DNA from: Salinigranum halophilum
GTDB taxonomy: Archaea > Halobacteriota > Halobacteria > Halobacteriales > Haloferacaceae
Reading direction: 5' to 3'
Assembly (NCBI RefSeq): GCF_007004735.1
Contig: NZ_SSNL01000004.1
Span: 310,001-374,000, forward strand
Length of the DNA stretch: 64,000 bases
Position numbers and translations under genes: made by a program. Shown here one piece after another: positions 6,815 to 16,331 of this stretch; position 1 is the first letter of the stretch; each line of letters begins with the position of its first letter. The notes under the pieces were generated by a model that was given only the letters and a program-made list of their open reading frames with translations, searched no databases and had not been told where the DNA came from.

Positions 6815-9800
6815 ATGGCTGTCGACGACCCGACACAGGAGCCGTCGCCGGAGACTTCGGCGGCGACACTCGGGCACGACCGTCCGGACGTCGAGGAGTA
6901 TCGCGCGCTCGCGAGCGACCTGCGCGATGCCATCGACGGCGGCGTCGAGTTCGACGAGTACGCACAGGTGCTGTACGCCACCGACGGGAGTATCTACGGA
7001 GCACGCCCCGCCGGGGTGGTGTTCCCGACCGACGTCGAGGACGTCCAGCGCGCCGTCGACGTCGCGACGAGTCACGGCGTACCCGTCCTCCCTCGCGGTG
7101 CTGGCTCCTCGCTCGCGGGGCAGGCCGTCGGCCCGGGCTGTGTCGTCCTCGACCTCTCCCGACACCTCGATTCGGTCCTCGATATCGACCCCGACGCGCG
7201 ACGCGCGACGGTCCAACCAGGCGTCGTGCAGGACCACTTCGACGCCGAACTCGAGCCGTACGGGCTGAAGTTCGCCCCCGACCCCGCGTCGGCGGCCCGT
7301 GCGACCGTCGGCGGCGGCATCGGCAACAACTCCACCGGGGCCCACTCAGTACGGTACGGCATCACCGACGCGTACACGGAGGAGCTGAAGGTCGTCCTCG
7401 CGGACGGTTCGCTCGTCCACACCCGTGAGGTCGTCATCGACTCCGACGAGTACGACGAAATCGTCGAACAGGGCGACCTCGAGTCACACATCTATCGCAC
7501 CGTCAGGGGCGTCGTCGAGGACAACGAGGCGGAAATCGAGGCGCGGTACCCCACCTTGAAGCGCTGTGTCTCGGGCTACAACCTCCACAAGGTCGTCTAC
7601 GAGAACGAGGCGGGCGAACGCTGTATCAACCTCTCGAAACTCCTCGTCGGAGCGGAGGGGACGCTGGGCGTCGTCGTCGAGGCGACGGTGAGCCTCGTCA
7701 CCCGTCCCGAGGAGACGGCGCTCGTCCTCTACTGCTTCGACGACCTCGTCGACGCGATGCGGGCGGTCCCCGAGGCGCTCGACTACGGCGCCTCGGCGGT
7801 GGAGTTGATGGACGACGAGGTGTTCGACCTCGCCGCGGAGTCGACCGAGTACGCACAGTACGTCGAGCAGATTCCGGCGGGGACGAAGGCGGCGCTCATG
7901 CTGGAGTTCGACTCCGAACTCCACGGCGACTTCGAGGGGGCCATCGCCGAGACGAACGACCACTTCCTCGACGAGGGAGCCGACCTGTTGGGTGAGGTGC
8001 GCACACGAGACCACCAGACCGACGGCGGGGCGACCGCCGGGCAGGCACCGACACCCGCGGCGGCCACCGCCTTTGCGGCCATCGAGGCGTACACGCCCGA
8101 GGCGCAGGGCCGAATCTGGAAGCTCCGGAAGGCGGCGATTCCCCTCTTGATGTCGATGGAGGGTGACCCCAAACCGTACCCCTTCATCGAGGACGCCTCC
8201 GTGCCGCCCGAAGAACTCGCCGAGTACGTCCAGCAGTTCGAACGGGTGCTCGAAGAGAACGGGACGTCGGCGGCGTACTTCGCACACGCCGGCGTCGGAA
8301 CGCTCCACATCAGGCCCATCCTCTCGCTCAAAGAATCCCAGGGCATCGAGACGATGCACGCCATCGCCGACGGCGTGACCGACCTCGTCCTCGAACACCA
8401 CGGCGCGTTCTCGGGCGAACACGGCGACGGCCTCGCGCGGACGGAGTTCAACCCCAAGATGTACGGGGAACAGCTCTGGACGTCGTTCAAACAGGTGAAG
8501 ACGGCGTTCGACCCCGACTGGCTGATGAACCCCGGGAAGGTCGTCTTCCGCGACGACGACCCGACCGACATGCGCGAGCATCTCCGCTACGGCGCGGAGT
8601 ACTCGACTATCGAGCCGCAGACGGCGCTCGATTTCTCCGACGAGGGCGGCTTCTCGCATCTGGTCGAACTCTGCAACGGCTGTGGCACCTGCCGACAGAC
8701 CACCTCGGACGTGATGTGTCCGACCTACCGGGCGTCGAAAGAGGAGATTCAGACCACCAGGGGCCGAGCGAACATGCTCCGGGCGGCCATCAGCGGCGAC
8801 CTGCCCGAGGAGGAACTGTACTCCGACCGCTTCCAGGAGGAGGTGCTGGACCTCTGTGTGGGCTGTAAAGGGTGTAAATCCGACTGTCCCACGGGAGTCG
8901 ACATGGCGAAGCTCAAGACCGAGGTGAAACACCAGTACCACCAGCGCGAGGGGTCGTCGCGGCGGGAGAAGCTGTTCGCGGACATCGACGCGTGGTCGCG
9001 GCTGGGAAGCACGCTCGCGCCCGTCTCCAACTGGGCGACGAAGCTCCCGGGCGCGCGGACGCTGATGGAGTCGCTCGTCGGCATCGCTCGCGACCGAGAA
9101 CTCCCGACGTTCACCCGCGAGACGCTCGTCGACTGGTTCGAGGCGCGCGGCGGGCCACGGGTTCCGGAGGCCGACGCGGAGCACCGCGTCCTCCTCTTCC
9201 CGGACACGTACACGAACTACTCCTACCCTGAACCGGGGAAGGCTGCCGTCAGGGTACTGGAGGCCGCAGGCGTCCACGTGCAGGTCCCGACCGACCTCGA
9301 ACCGTCCGGGCGGGCGTCGTACTCGAAGGGCTTCCTCGACACCGCCCGCGAGCGCGCGGCGGCGAACGTCGACCGACTCCAGCGCCGGGTCGACGAGGGC
9401 TTCGCGGTCGTGTTCGTCGAACCCTCGGACGCCGTGATGTTCCAAGACGAGTACCGGGACCTGCTCTCGGGTCCGGCGGTCGAGCGTGTCTCGGACGCCG
9501 CCTATGGGGTGTGTGAGTACCTCGACGTCCACCACCTGGACGGGGAACTAGAGACGCCCGCACCCGAGTCGATGGAGACGCTCACCTACCACGGTCACTG
9601 CAACCAGAAAGCGACGAACAAGGACCACCACGCGGTCGGCCTGCTCCGGAGAGTGGGCTACCGGGTCGACCCGCTCGACTCGGGCTGCTGTGGGATGGCT
9701 GGCTCCTTCGGCTACGAGGCCGAGCACTTCGCGCTCTCGAAAGCCATCGGGCGCATCCTCTTCGACCAGGTCGACGCGAGCGAGGGCGAGCAGGTGACCG

Positions 9801-9898
9801 CGCCGGGTGCATCCTGTCGGTCGCAGCTGGGCGACCGCGAGGCGGCGGCGGAGAACCCCCCGCACCCGATCGAGTTCGTCGCCCGAGCGCTCGACTGA
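6815..9898 (+). CDS. FAD-linked oxidase fused to Fe-S / CCG-domain reductase (D-lactate or 2-hydroxyacid dehydrogenase type)
   Basis: 1027 residues. An N-terminal FAD_binding_4 domain (VPVLPRGAGSSLAGQAVG; ATVGGGIGNNSTG) is followed by a FAD-oxidase C-terminal domain. Next come two 4Fe-4S motifs (CNGCGTCRQTTSDVMCP and CVGCKGCKSDCPTG) and a CCG-type domain (HGHCNQKAT, GCCGMAGSFGYE) near the end. This GlcD-GlcF fusion architecture is that of D-lactate/D-2-hydroxyglutarate dehydrogenases passing electrons to a quinone or other carrier. The substrate is not settled. The start at 6815 is preferred over 6791 because of the TATA position. The frameshifted cyclophilin-like gene begins one base after its stop, so the two were probably one transcript. 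Confidence 0.87.
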   Translation: MAVDDPTQEPSPETSAATLGHDRPDVEEYRALASDLRDAIDGGVEFDEYAQVLYATDGSIYGARPAGVVFPTDVEDVQRAVDVATSHGVPVLPRGAGSSLAGQAVGPGCVVLDLSRHLDSVLDIDPDARRATVQPGVVQDHFDAELEPYGLKFAPDPASAARATVGGGIGNNSTGAHSVRYGITDAYTEELKVVLADGSLVHTREVVIDSDEYDEIVEQGDLESHIYRTVRGVVEDNEAEIEARYPTLKRCVSGYNLHKVVYENEAGERCINLSKLLVGAEGTLGVVVEATVSLVTRPEETALVLYCFDDLVDAMRAVPEALDYGASAVELMDDEVFDLAAESTEYAQYVEQIPAGTKAALMLEFDSELHGDFEGAIAETNDHFLDEGADLLGEVRTRDHQTDGGATAGQAPTPAAATAFAAIEAYTPEAQGRIWKLRKAAIPLLMSMEGDPKPYPFIEDASVPPEELAEYVQQFERVLEENGTSAAYFAHAGVGTLHIRPILSLKESQGIETMHAIADGVTDLVLEHHGAFSGEHGDGLARTEFNPKMYGEQLWTSFKQVKTAFDPDWLMNPGKVVFRDDDPTDMREHLRYGAEYSTIEPQTALDFSDEGGFSHLVELCNGCGTCRQTTSDVMCPTYRASKEEIQTTRGRANMLRAAISGDLPEEELYSDRFQEEVLDLCVGCKGCKSDCPTGVDMAKLKTEVKHQYHQREGSSRREKLFADIDAWSRLGSTLAPVSNWATKLPGARTLMESLVGIARDRELPTFTRETLVDWFEARGGPRVPEADAEHRVLLFPDTYTNYSYPEPGKAAVRVLEAAGVHVQVPTDLEPSGRASYSKGFLDTARERAAANVDRLQRRVDEGFAVVFVEPSDAVMFQDEYRDLLSGPAVERVSDAAYGVCEYLDVHHLDGELETPAPESMETLTYHGHCNQKATNKDHHAVGLLRRVGYRVDPLDSGCCGMAGSFGYEAEHFALSKAIGRILFDQVDASEGEQVTAPGASCRSQLGDREAAAENPPHPIEFVARALD

Positions 9899-9899
9899 G

Positions 9900-10279
9900 G
9901 TGGCGGCCCTCTCGATTACGGTCACGGACGGGGAGGAGGAAATCACCCTCGACGACGACCGGACCGACGACGCGCCCGAGACGCGAGCACCGCTCGCCGA
10001 GGCCCTCCCCGTCGCGGGCGAGGCGGCACGGTGGGGGGACGAGCTGTACGTCTCGGTCCCCGTAGCCACTGCCGCCGAGAACGCCCGCACCGTGGTCGAC
10101 GTCGGCACGGTCGCGTACTGGCCGGCCGGGGAGAAACGCTGTCCTGGGGGCCGACGCCGGCATCTGAGGGAGACGAACCCAGGGCTGCCGCGCCGGTGAA
10201 CGTCGTGGCACGGGTCGATGACGCGTCTGCGCTGGCGGCGGTCGAGGGCGGGGCGCGTGTCCGGGTCGAGCGGGCGTGA
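9900..10279 (+). pseudogene. Cyclophilin-like (TM1367-type) protein, frameshifted
   Basis: Starting at a GTG at 9900, the frame reads VAALSITVTDGEEE and continues through GDELYVSVPV and VAYWPAGEKRC. It then loses homology and stops at 10199. The expected continuation (LSWGPTPASEGDEPR, APVNVVARVDDASALAAVEGG, ending RVERA) is in the next frame and stops at 10279. The break is at about 10135-10143. One more CTGT unit there (CGCTGTCTGTCCTGG in place of CGCTGTCCTGG) would restore a single frame, so a 4-base slippage deletion is a simple explanation. The family is a small cyclophilin-fold protein of unknown role. Either a recent pseudogene or a sequencing error. Confidence 0.7.
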
Positions 10280-10292
10280 CGGTGGCCGACCG

Positions 10293-10913
10293 TCACCCGC
10301 GGACGTAGAGCCCGGCGAAGCCGCCGACCACCACTCCGATGAGGTGTGCGTACTCGGCCGACCCTGCCCCGGCAGTCAGTACGAAGTCGGTGAACAGCAG
10401 CGAGACCATGCCGATGCCGCCGGCGAGGCCGACGGCGTACACCCCCGCCGACCGCGCCGCCGGTCCGTCACGAATGGTCCGGACGGCGACGAACGCGACC
10501 AGTGCGACGACGCCCGCGCTCGCCCCGACCGCGCCGCCTTCGACGCCCATCAAGAGGTAGCTCCACACCTGTGCGGCGGTGCCTGCGAGCGCGCTACTGG
10601 CGAAGAGCCAGTACCAGGTCGGCGCCGACAGGTCGGCCTCGGCGAGTGAGCCGAACACGACGAGGAAGAGCAGATTCCCGAGGAGGTGGCCGACCGACTG
10701 ATGCCCGAGAGGTGCGAGGAGCCACCCCGGCGAGGGGTCCGCGCTCGCGGCGAACCAGAACGCCATCGTCGGGAAACCGAACAGCCACCAGACGAGCGAC
10801 TGGACGACGAACGTCGTCGTGAGGACGCCGACGAGCGTGGTCGTCGCCGGACGCGTCGCTCGCCAGGAGGCGAATCGCGCGTGCAGGCTGGCCGCGTCCC
10901 CCGCCGACTCCAT
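10293..10913 (-). CDS. Rhomboid-family intramembrane serine protease
   Basis: 206 residues with about six hydrophobic segments. Rhomboid signatures are present in order: HLLGNLLFLVVFGS (the HxxxN oxyanion helix), GAVGASAGV (GxS-type nucleophile loop, Ser in GAS) and YAHLIGVVVGGFAG (catalytic His followed by glycine-packed helix). The canonical GxSG reads GASAG here, one residue different, but Ser and His are kept, so activity is plausible. Rhomboids cleave transmembrane substrates within the membrane. Converges on the cyclophilin-like gene, 13 bases apart. Confidence 0.82.
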   Translation of the reverse strand: MESAGDAASLHARFASWRATRPATTTLVGVLTTTFVVQSLVWWLFGFPTMAFWFAASADPSPGWLLAPLGHQSVGHLLGNLLFLVVFGSLAEADLSAPTWYWLFASSALAGTAAQVWSYLLMGVEGGAVGASAGVVALVAFVAVRTIRDGPAARSAGVYAVGLAGGIGMVSLLFTDFVLTAGAGSAEYAHLIGVVVGGFAGLYVRG

Positions 10914-10975
10914 CAGGTGGGGGTCGGGACGGGACCGAGAAAAGGATTCGCCGTCGCTGGTGTCCGCCGTTCAGC

Positions 10976-12010
10976 TCAGACCCAGCCCTCTTCGACGAGC
11001 AGTTCGCCGTTGAGGACCGACGCGCCCGCGGCGCCGCGGACCGTGTTGTGCGCGAGGCAGTTGTACTTCACGCCGTTCGTCGTCTGTTGGATACCGCCGG
11101 CACAGACGGCCATGCCGTCCTCGCGGTCGCGGTCGAGACGCGGCTGGGGGCGCGAGGGGTCGTCGAAGACGTGGATGAGCTGGTCGGGCGCGCTGGGCAG
11201 GTCGACGCCGGGGAACTCCCGCATCGCCCGGGCGACGTCGTCGACGGACGGGTCGTCGGCGAGGTCGGCGAAGACGTTCTCGAGGTGGCCGTCGAGCGTC
11301 GGAATGCGGTTACAGGAGGCGGCGACGTCCATGCCGTGGAGTTCGAGCGCCGCACCGTCGAACGAGCCGAGGAGCTTCCGTGACTCGGTCTCCATCTTCG
11401 ACTCCTCGCCGCCGATGTGCGGGAGGGCGTTGTCGATGATCTCCATCGAGGTCACGCCGGAGTAGCCCGCGCCGGAGACCGCCTGGAGCGTCGTGACGTT
11501 GACACGCTCGAGACCGAACCCGTCGAGCGCGGCCAGCGTCGGCACCATCGTGATGGTCGAACAGTTGGGGTTCTTCACGAGCGCGCCGTCCCAGCCACGC
11601 TCGTCGCGCTGAATCTCGATGAGGTCCAGGTGGCCCGGGTTGATTTCGGGGATGGTGAGGGGGACGTCTTCGGCCATCCGGTCGTTCGAGGAGTTCGACG
11701 AGACGACGTAGCCCTCCTCGAGAAAGAGCGGTTCGACCTCGGCGGCCACCGAAGAGGGGAGCGAGGAGAAGAGCAGGTCGACGTCGTCGCCGACGTCGTC
11801 CGGGTGGGTCCGGCCGACGGTCATCGACGCGATGTCGTCGGGAATCGGGGTGTTGACGCGCCACTTCGCTGCCTCACGGTACGACTTGCCCGCGGAGTCC
11901 TCGCTCGCGGTCAGCGCCGCCAGTTCGAAGGTCGGGTGGTCGTCGAGAAGCTGGATGAATCGCTGGCCGACGGCACCGGTTGCACCGAGGATTCCGACTC
12001 GTACACTCAT
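10976..12010 (-). CDS. asd: Aspartate-semialdehyde dehydrogenase
   Basis: 344 residues, beginning MSVRVGILGATGAVGQRF (NADP Rossmann loop). The catalytic cysteine lies in NPNCSTITMVPTLAAL, and substrate residues in HGMDVAASCNRIPTLDGHLE. It reduces aspartyl phosphate to aspartate semialdehyde, the branch point to lysine, threonine and methionine. Length and motifs match the archaeal/fungal class. The ATG at 12010 is chosen: a CTTATGTG TATA-like element lies about 25 bases upstream, giving a leaderless message. The seven-codon longer frame to 12031 would overlap that box. Confidence 0.93.
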   Translation of the reverse strand: MSVRVGILGATGAVGQRFIQLLDDHPTFELAALTASEDSAGKSYREAAKWRVNTPIPDDIASMTVGRTHPDDVGDDVDLLFSSLPSSVAAEVEPLFLEEGYVVSSNSSNDRMAEDVPLTIPEINPGHLDLIEIQRDERGWDGALVKNPNCSTITMVPTLAALDGFGLERVNVTTLQAVSGAGYSGVTSMEIIDNALPHIGGEESKMETESRKLLGSFDGAALELHGMDVAASCNRIPTLDGHLENVFADLADDPSVDDVARAMREFPGVDLPSAPDQLIHVFDDPSRPQPRLDRDREDGMAVCAGGIQQTTNGVKYNCLAHNTVRGAAGASVLNGELLVEEGWV

Positions 12011-12280
12011 TGGGGTGTGCTTGTGTGGCACTCACATAAGACGCTTCGGAATCGGGCCAGATATCACAATCGTTCACTCGAAACCGCCTTTCGGGGCTAT
12101 TTTTGGACAAATACGTTTCGTCATCCGCGTCAGGTGCTGTCCTTCACGCTCGGCTCGGCTCGGTGAGAGAGTTGTTCACTCGCGGCCCGCGACGTCCGTC
12201 GTCAACCGTTCGTTCACGGTCGTTGACACGGGGTGAAAAACCGATAGAAACACGTGGGTCTTCCGAGAAGTACGGTCCAA

Positions 12281-14107
12281 ATGTTCAGTAAGGTACTGGT
12301 GGCGAACCGCGGAGAAATCGCGGTTCGGGTGATGCGGGCCTGTGAGGAGCTCGGCGTCCGGACGGTCGCCGTCTACAGCGACGCGGACAAACACGCGGGA
12401 CACGTCCGGTACGCGGACGAGGCGTACAACGTCGGCCCCGCCCGCGCGGCCGACTCGTACCTCGACCACGAGGCCGTCATCGAGGCCGCACGGAAGGCGG
12501 GCGCGGACGCCATCCATCCGGGCTACGGCTTCCTCGCGGAGAACGCGGCGTTCGCGCGGAAGGTCGAGGAGACCGAGATGGTGTGGGTTGGCCCGTCGGC
12601 CGACGCGATGGAGCGACTGGGCGAGAAGACGCAGGCGAGGAAAGTGATGAACGAGGCCGGCGTCCCCATCGTCCCCGGGACGACCGACCCCGTCGACGAC
12701 CCCGCCGAGGTCCACGACTTCGGCGAGGAGTACGGCTACCCCATCGCCATCAAGGCCGAGGGGGGTGGCGGCGGGCGTGGGATGAAAATCGTCCACGACC
12801 CCGACGACGCCGAAGAGAAACTACAGAGCGCCAAACGCGAGGGTGAGGCGTACTTCGACAACCCGTCGGTGTATCTGGAGCGGTACCTCGAAAAGCCCCG
12901 GCACATCGAGGTCCAGATTCTCGCCGACCGCCACGGCAACGTCCGTCACCTCGGCGAGCGGGACTGCTCGCTCCAGCGCCGACACCAGAAGGTCATCGAG
13001 GAGGGCCCCAGTCCCGCACTCACCGACGAACTGCGGGAGAAGATAGGTGAGGCCGCCCGCCGCGGTGCCGACGCCGCCGACTACTACAACGCCGGCACGT
13101 TCGAGTTCCTCGTCGAAGAGGAGCCGCGAGGTGACGGCGAACTCCTCGGACCGGACGCGAACTTCTACTTCCTCGAGGTGAACACGCGAATCCAGGTCGA
13201 ACACACCGTCACCGAGGAGATCACGGGCATCGACATCGTCAAGTGGCAGCTCCGGGTCGCCGCCGACGAGGAACTCGGCTTCGCACAGGAGGACGTCGAG
13301 ATAGACGGTCACGCCATCGAGTACCGAATCAACGCCGAGAACCCCGCCAACGAGTTCGCCCCGGCACCGGGCGGGAGCTTCGAGACGTACGACCCGCCGG
13401 GCGGCATCGGTGTCCGACTCGACGACGCCATCCGGCAGGGCGACGACCTCGTGACGGACTACGACTCGATGGTCGCGAAGCTCGTCGTCCACGCGAGCGA
13501 CCGTGAGGAGTGTCTGGCGCGCTCGGAACGCGCGCTCCGCGAGTACGAGATCGAGGGCTTTCACACCATTATCCCGTTCCACCGGCTGATGCTCTCCGAC
13601 GAGGCGTTCATGAAGGGAACGCACACGACGAAGTATCTCGACGAGGAGATGGACCGCTCGCGCATCGAGGCGGCCGTCGAGCGCTGGGGACCGAGCGCGT
13701 CGTCGGACGACGCGGACGACGAAGAGGTCACCGAACGGGAGTTCACCGTCGAGGTCAACGGCAAGCGGTTCCAGGTGTCGCTCGAAGAGCGCGGTGCCCC
13801 CGCCATCGAACTCCCCTCCGGCGGTGGAAACAGCGGCCGCAGCCGCCCCGACGTCGCCACGGACGAAGACACCGGCGGCGCGGTCGCGGCCGACGGCGAG
13901 CAGGTCGCCGCGGAGATGCAGGGGACCATCCTCTCCGTCGAGGTCGAAGCCGGCGACGAGGTGGAGAGCGGTGACGTCGTCTGCGTCCTCGAGGCGATGA
14001 AGATGGAGAACGACGTCACCGCCCAGGCCGGTGGCACGGTCTCGCAGGTCCTCGTCGGCGAGGGCGACTCCGTCGACATGGGCGACGTGCTCATCGTCAT
14101 CGAGTAA
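12281..14107 (+). CDS. pccA: Acyl-CoA (propionyl/acetyl-CoA) carboxylase, biotin carboxylase + biotin carrier subunit
   Basis: 608 residues. The biotin carboxylase domain covers about residues 1-450 ([16 protein letters not shown]-grasp glycine loop [35 protein letters not shown]). The biotin carrier domain is at the C-terminus with EAMKMEND, Lys574 being the biotinylated residue. This is the archaeal A subunit of propionyl-CoA carboxylase, which makes methylmalonyl-CoA together with PccB and PccX (25856-27656). An acidic linker (about 475-540) joins the two domains. It is divergent from asd with a 270-base promoter region; the biotin ligase gene follows 163 bases downstream. Confidence 0.93.
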   Translation: MFSKVLVANRGEIAVRVMRACEELGVRTVAVYSDADKHAGHVRYADEAYNVGPARAADSYLDHEAVIEAARKAGADAIHPGYGFLAENAAFARKVEETEMVWVGPSADAMERLGEKTQARKVMNEAGVPIVPGTTDPVDDPAEVHDFGEEYGYPIAIKAEGGGGGRGMKIVHDPDDAEEKLQSAKREGEAYFDNPSVYLERYLEKPRHIEVQILADRHGNVRHLGERDCSLQRRHQKVIEEGPSPALTDELREKIGEAARRGADAADYYNAGTFEFLVEEEPRGDGELLGPDANFYFLEVNTRIQVEHTVTEEITGIDIVKWQLRVAADEELGFAQEDVEIDGHAIEYRINAENPANEFAPAPGGSFETYDPPGGIGVRLDDAIRQGDDLVTDYDSMVAKLVVHASDREECLARSERALREYEIEGFHTIIPFHRLMLSDEAFMKGTHTTKYLDEEMDRSRIEAAVERWGPSASSDDADDEEVTEREFTVEVNGKRFQVSLEERGAPAIELPSGGGNSGRSRPDVATDEDTGGAVAADGEQVAAEMQGTILSVEVEAGDEVESGDVVCVLEAMKMENDVTAQAGGTVSQVLVGEGDSVDMGDVLIVIE

Positions 14108-14270
14108 CGGCCCCGCCCACGCTCACCACGTCCGCCGCCGACGTCGCTACCCTCGTGACCGCGGTGAAACTCGTCGGCGGCACGGTACGCCCTGCGCTCG
14201 ACTATCGGGCGCTCCCGGCCGTGGAGGGCCGAGCCGTCGCCTTCATACGTACCTCGCGTCTTCATCTCAC

Positions 14271-15218
14271 ATGAACGAGACACGCCGCGCGTTGCTCGAC
14301 GAGTTATCGTCCGGTGCCGTCTCCGGTCCGGCACTGGCCGAGCGCCTCGGCGTCTCGCGGGCGGCCGTCTGGAAGCAGGTCGAAGCACTCCGTGACGAGG
14401 GGTTCGTCGTCGAGTCGACCGACGCGGGCTACGTCGTCGCGGAGGTGCCGGAGTTCGGCGCGGGTGCCGTCGAGTACGGGCTCGACGCTGGCTACACCAT
14501 CGAGTATCACGACACCATCGGGAGCACGAACGACCGCGGACGCGACCTCGCGAAGGCGGGCGAGCGGGACGTCGTCGTGCTCGCGGACGAGCAGACGGGG
14601 AGTCGAGGCCGGCTCCGTCGGGCGTGGACCGCACCCTCGGGGGGCGTCTGGCTGAGTATCGTCTTCCGGCCCGAGTGTCCGCCGGCGCACGCCCCAATCT
14701 ACACTCTCGCGGCCGCCGTCGCGACGACGCGAGCGGCGCGCGAGGCAGGCGTCGACGCGTCGATCAAGTGGCCGAACGACGTCCTCGTGAGCGACGACAC
14801 CACGGAACGCGGCGGCCGCAAACTGGCGGGTATCCTCACCGAGATGGAGGGCGAGGCGAACCGCGTCTCGTGGATTCTCGTCGGCATCGGCGTCAACGCG
14901 AACGTCGACGGGGCGCTCCTCCCGGCGGGCGCGACGAGCGTCCGCGAGGAGGCGGGCGACGTCGAGCGACGGCTGTTCGTCCAGCGCCTCCTCGAGACCT
15001 TCGACGACCTCCGCGGCGACCCCGACACGATTCTCGACGCGTGGCGAGACCACGCCGACACGCTCGGCCGTCGGGTCCGCGTCGAGCTGACGAACGAGAC
15101 CATCGAGGGCGAAGCCGTCGACGTCGAGTTCCCCGGTGCGCTCGTCGTCCGGACCGAGCGTGGTGAGCGAGTGATTCACACGGGCGACTGCGAGCATCTG
15201 CGTCCCGTCGGCGAGTGA
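14271..15218 (+). CDS. birA: Biotin--[carboxylase] ligase with N-terminal winged-helix domain (BirA)
   Basis: 315 residues. The N-terminal winged helix (residues 1-60; LAERLGVSRAAVWKQVEAL) resembles the BirA repressor domain. The ligase domain has the biotinyl-AMP motif ADEQTGSRGRLRRAW, with GRLRR in place of the usual GRxGR/GRGR, and then IKWPNDVLV, GILTEMEGE and VGIGVNAN. The C-terminal SH3-like domain is present. It should biotinylate Lys574 of the upstream PccA and may also repress transcription. Start is the ATG at 14271 following an A+T-poor gap. Confidence 0.9.
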   Translation: MNETRRALLDELSSGAVSGPALAERLGVSRAAVWKQVEALRDEGFVVESTDAGYVVAEVPEFGAGAVEYGLDAGYTIEYHDTIGSTNDRGRDLAKAGERDVVVLADEQTGSRGRLRRAWTAPSGGVWLSIVFRPECPPAHAPIYTLAAAVATTRAAREAGVDASIKWPNDVLVSDDTTERGGRKLAGILTEMEGEANRVSWILVGIGVNANVDGALLPAGATSVREEAGDVERRLFVQRLLETFDDLRGDPDTILDAWRDHADTLGRRVRVELTNETIEGEAVDVEFPGALVVRTERGERVIHTGDCEHLRPVGE

Positions 15219-15236
15219 CGGGCGGAGACCGACGCC

Positions 15237-16250
15237 TCAACGGAGCACACGCTTCACGTCGGCCTGTCCCGCTCGCCGGACCACCGCGCGGACGGGGTCG
15301 CGCGCGCCGGCGAGGTTGTCGGAGTCGCCATCGAGGACGAGCAGTTTCGCCGGCGCGCCCTCCTCGACGAGGCCGTGGTCGAGACCCGCCAACTCGGCCC
15401 CGTTGACCGTCGCCATCCGGAGGACCGCCTCGGCGCTCACGTCGGAGAGCTTCGCCGCGAACTCCATCTCGCGGAACATCGACGGGGAGTTGAGCATCAC
15501 GTTGTCCGTCCCGAGCGCGACGGTCGTCGCCTCTCCGAGGCGACGAATCGGCGGCACACCGACGTTCGTGACGAGGTTCGAGCGCGGACAGACCGCGATG
15601 GGAACTCCCTCGGCGGCGACGCGGTCGAGTTGGTCGGCCGTCGCGTGGACCATGTGGACGAGGAAGTCGGGGTCGAGGTCGATGGCGGCGTCGACGTCGT
15701 CGGGGTCGCGCTCGCCGGCGTGAATGCCGAACAGTTTGCCCGCCTCGCGAGTCGATGCTCTCAGCTCGGCGAAGTCGCCGTCGCGGGCCCCGCTCGCCCC
15801 GAAGCCGTCGCTCGCGTCCATCGCTGCTGTGGTCTCGCGGCCGAGGACGACGGCGTCGATGTCGAGGCCGTTGCGGGCGCGCTCGAACGCCTCGACGCCG
15901 GGGACGCCCCCCTCGCGGAACTCGACACACGCGGCGGTCCCCGTCGCCTCCATGAACCGCAGCGAGCGCCGCATCGCGGCGACCTTCTCGTCCTGGGACG
16001 CCGCCCGGAGGAGGCGGTGTTTGAGTCCGTCCGGCGGTGCGACGAGTTCGTCGAGCGAGAGCCCCGTGCCCGCCTCCTTGGCGATGGAGTCGCCGATGTG
16101 CGTGTGGGCGTTGACGAACGCCGGGCAGATGATGTCCGTCGAGTCGGTCTCGACGCGCTCGACTGCCTCGACGCGGCCGTCCTCGACGACGACCCGTCCC
16201 TCGACCGGGTCGAAGTCGCGACCGACGAGGAGTGTCCCCTCTACGTGCAT
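15237..16250 (-). CDS. Amidohydrolase-superfamily protein (TRZ/ATZ-like deaminase type)
   Basis: 337 residues. Metal-site signatures are FVNAHTHIGDS (HxH near residue 50), IHAGERDP, VHMVHATADQ (His) and ALGTDNVMLNSPS (catalytic Asp). This set belongs to the chlorohydrolase / adenosine-deaminase-like amidohydrolases acting on cyclic amidines or guanidines. The beta-sandwich flanking segments (GTLLVGRDFDPVEGRVVV and APAKLLVLDGDSDNLA) fit. The substrate is unknown. Convergent with birA (18 bases between stops). Confidence 0.8.
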   Translation of the reverse strand: MHVEGTLLVGRDFDPVEGRVVVEDGRVEAVERVETDSTDIICPAFVNAHTHIGDSIAKEAGTGLSLDELVAPPDGLKHRLLRAASQDEKVAAMRRSLRFMEATGTAACVEFREGGVPGVEAFERARNGLDIDAVVLGRETTAAMDASDGFGASGARDGDFAELRASTREAGKLFGIHAGERDPDDVDAAIDLDPDFLVHMVHATADQLDRVAAEGVPIAVCPRSNLVTNVGVPPIRRLGEATTVALGTDNVMLNSPSMFREMEFAAKLSDVSAEAVLRMATVNGAELAGLDHGLVEEGAPAKLLVLDGDSDNLAGARDPVRAVVRRAGQADVKRVLR

Positions 16251-16331
16251 CGGTTCGACCCTGGAGAGGAGCGTCCTTGAACCTGTAGGTTCACCTCTTC
16301 GGGAGACGTCTCAGTCCGACGGTCCAGCACA

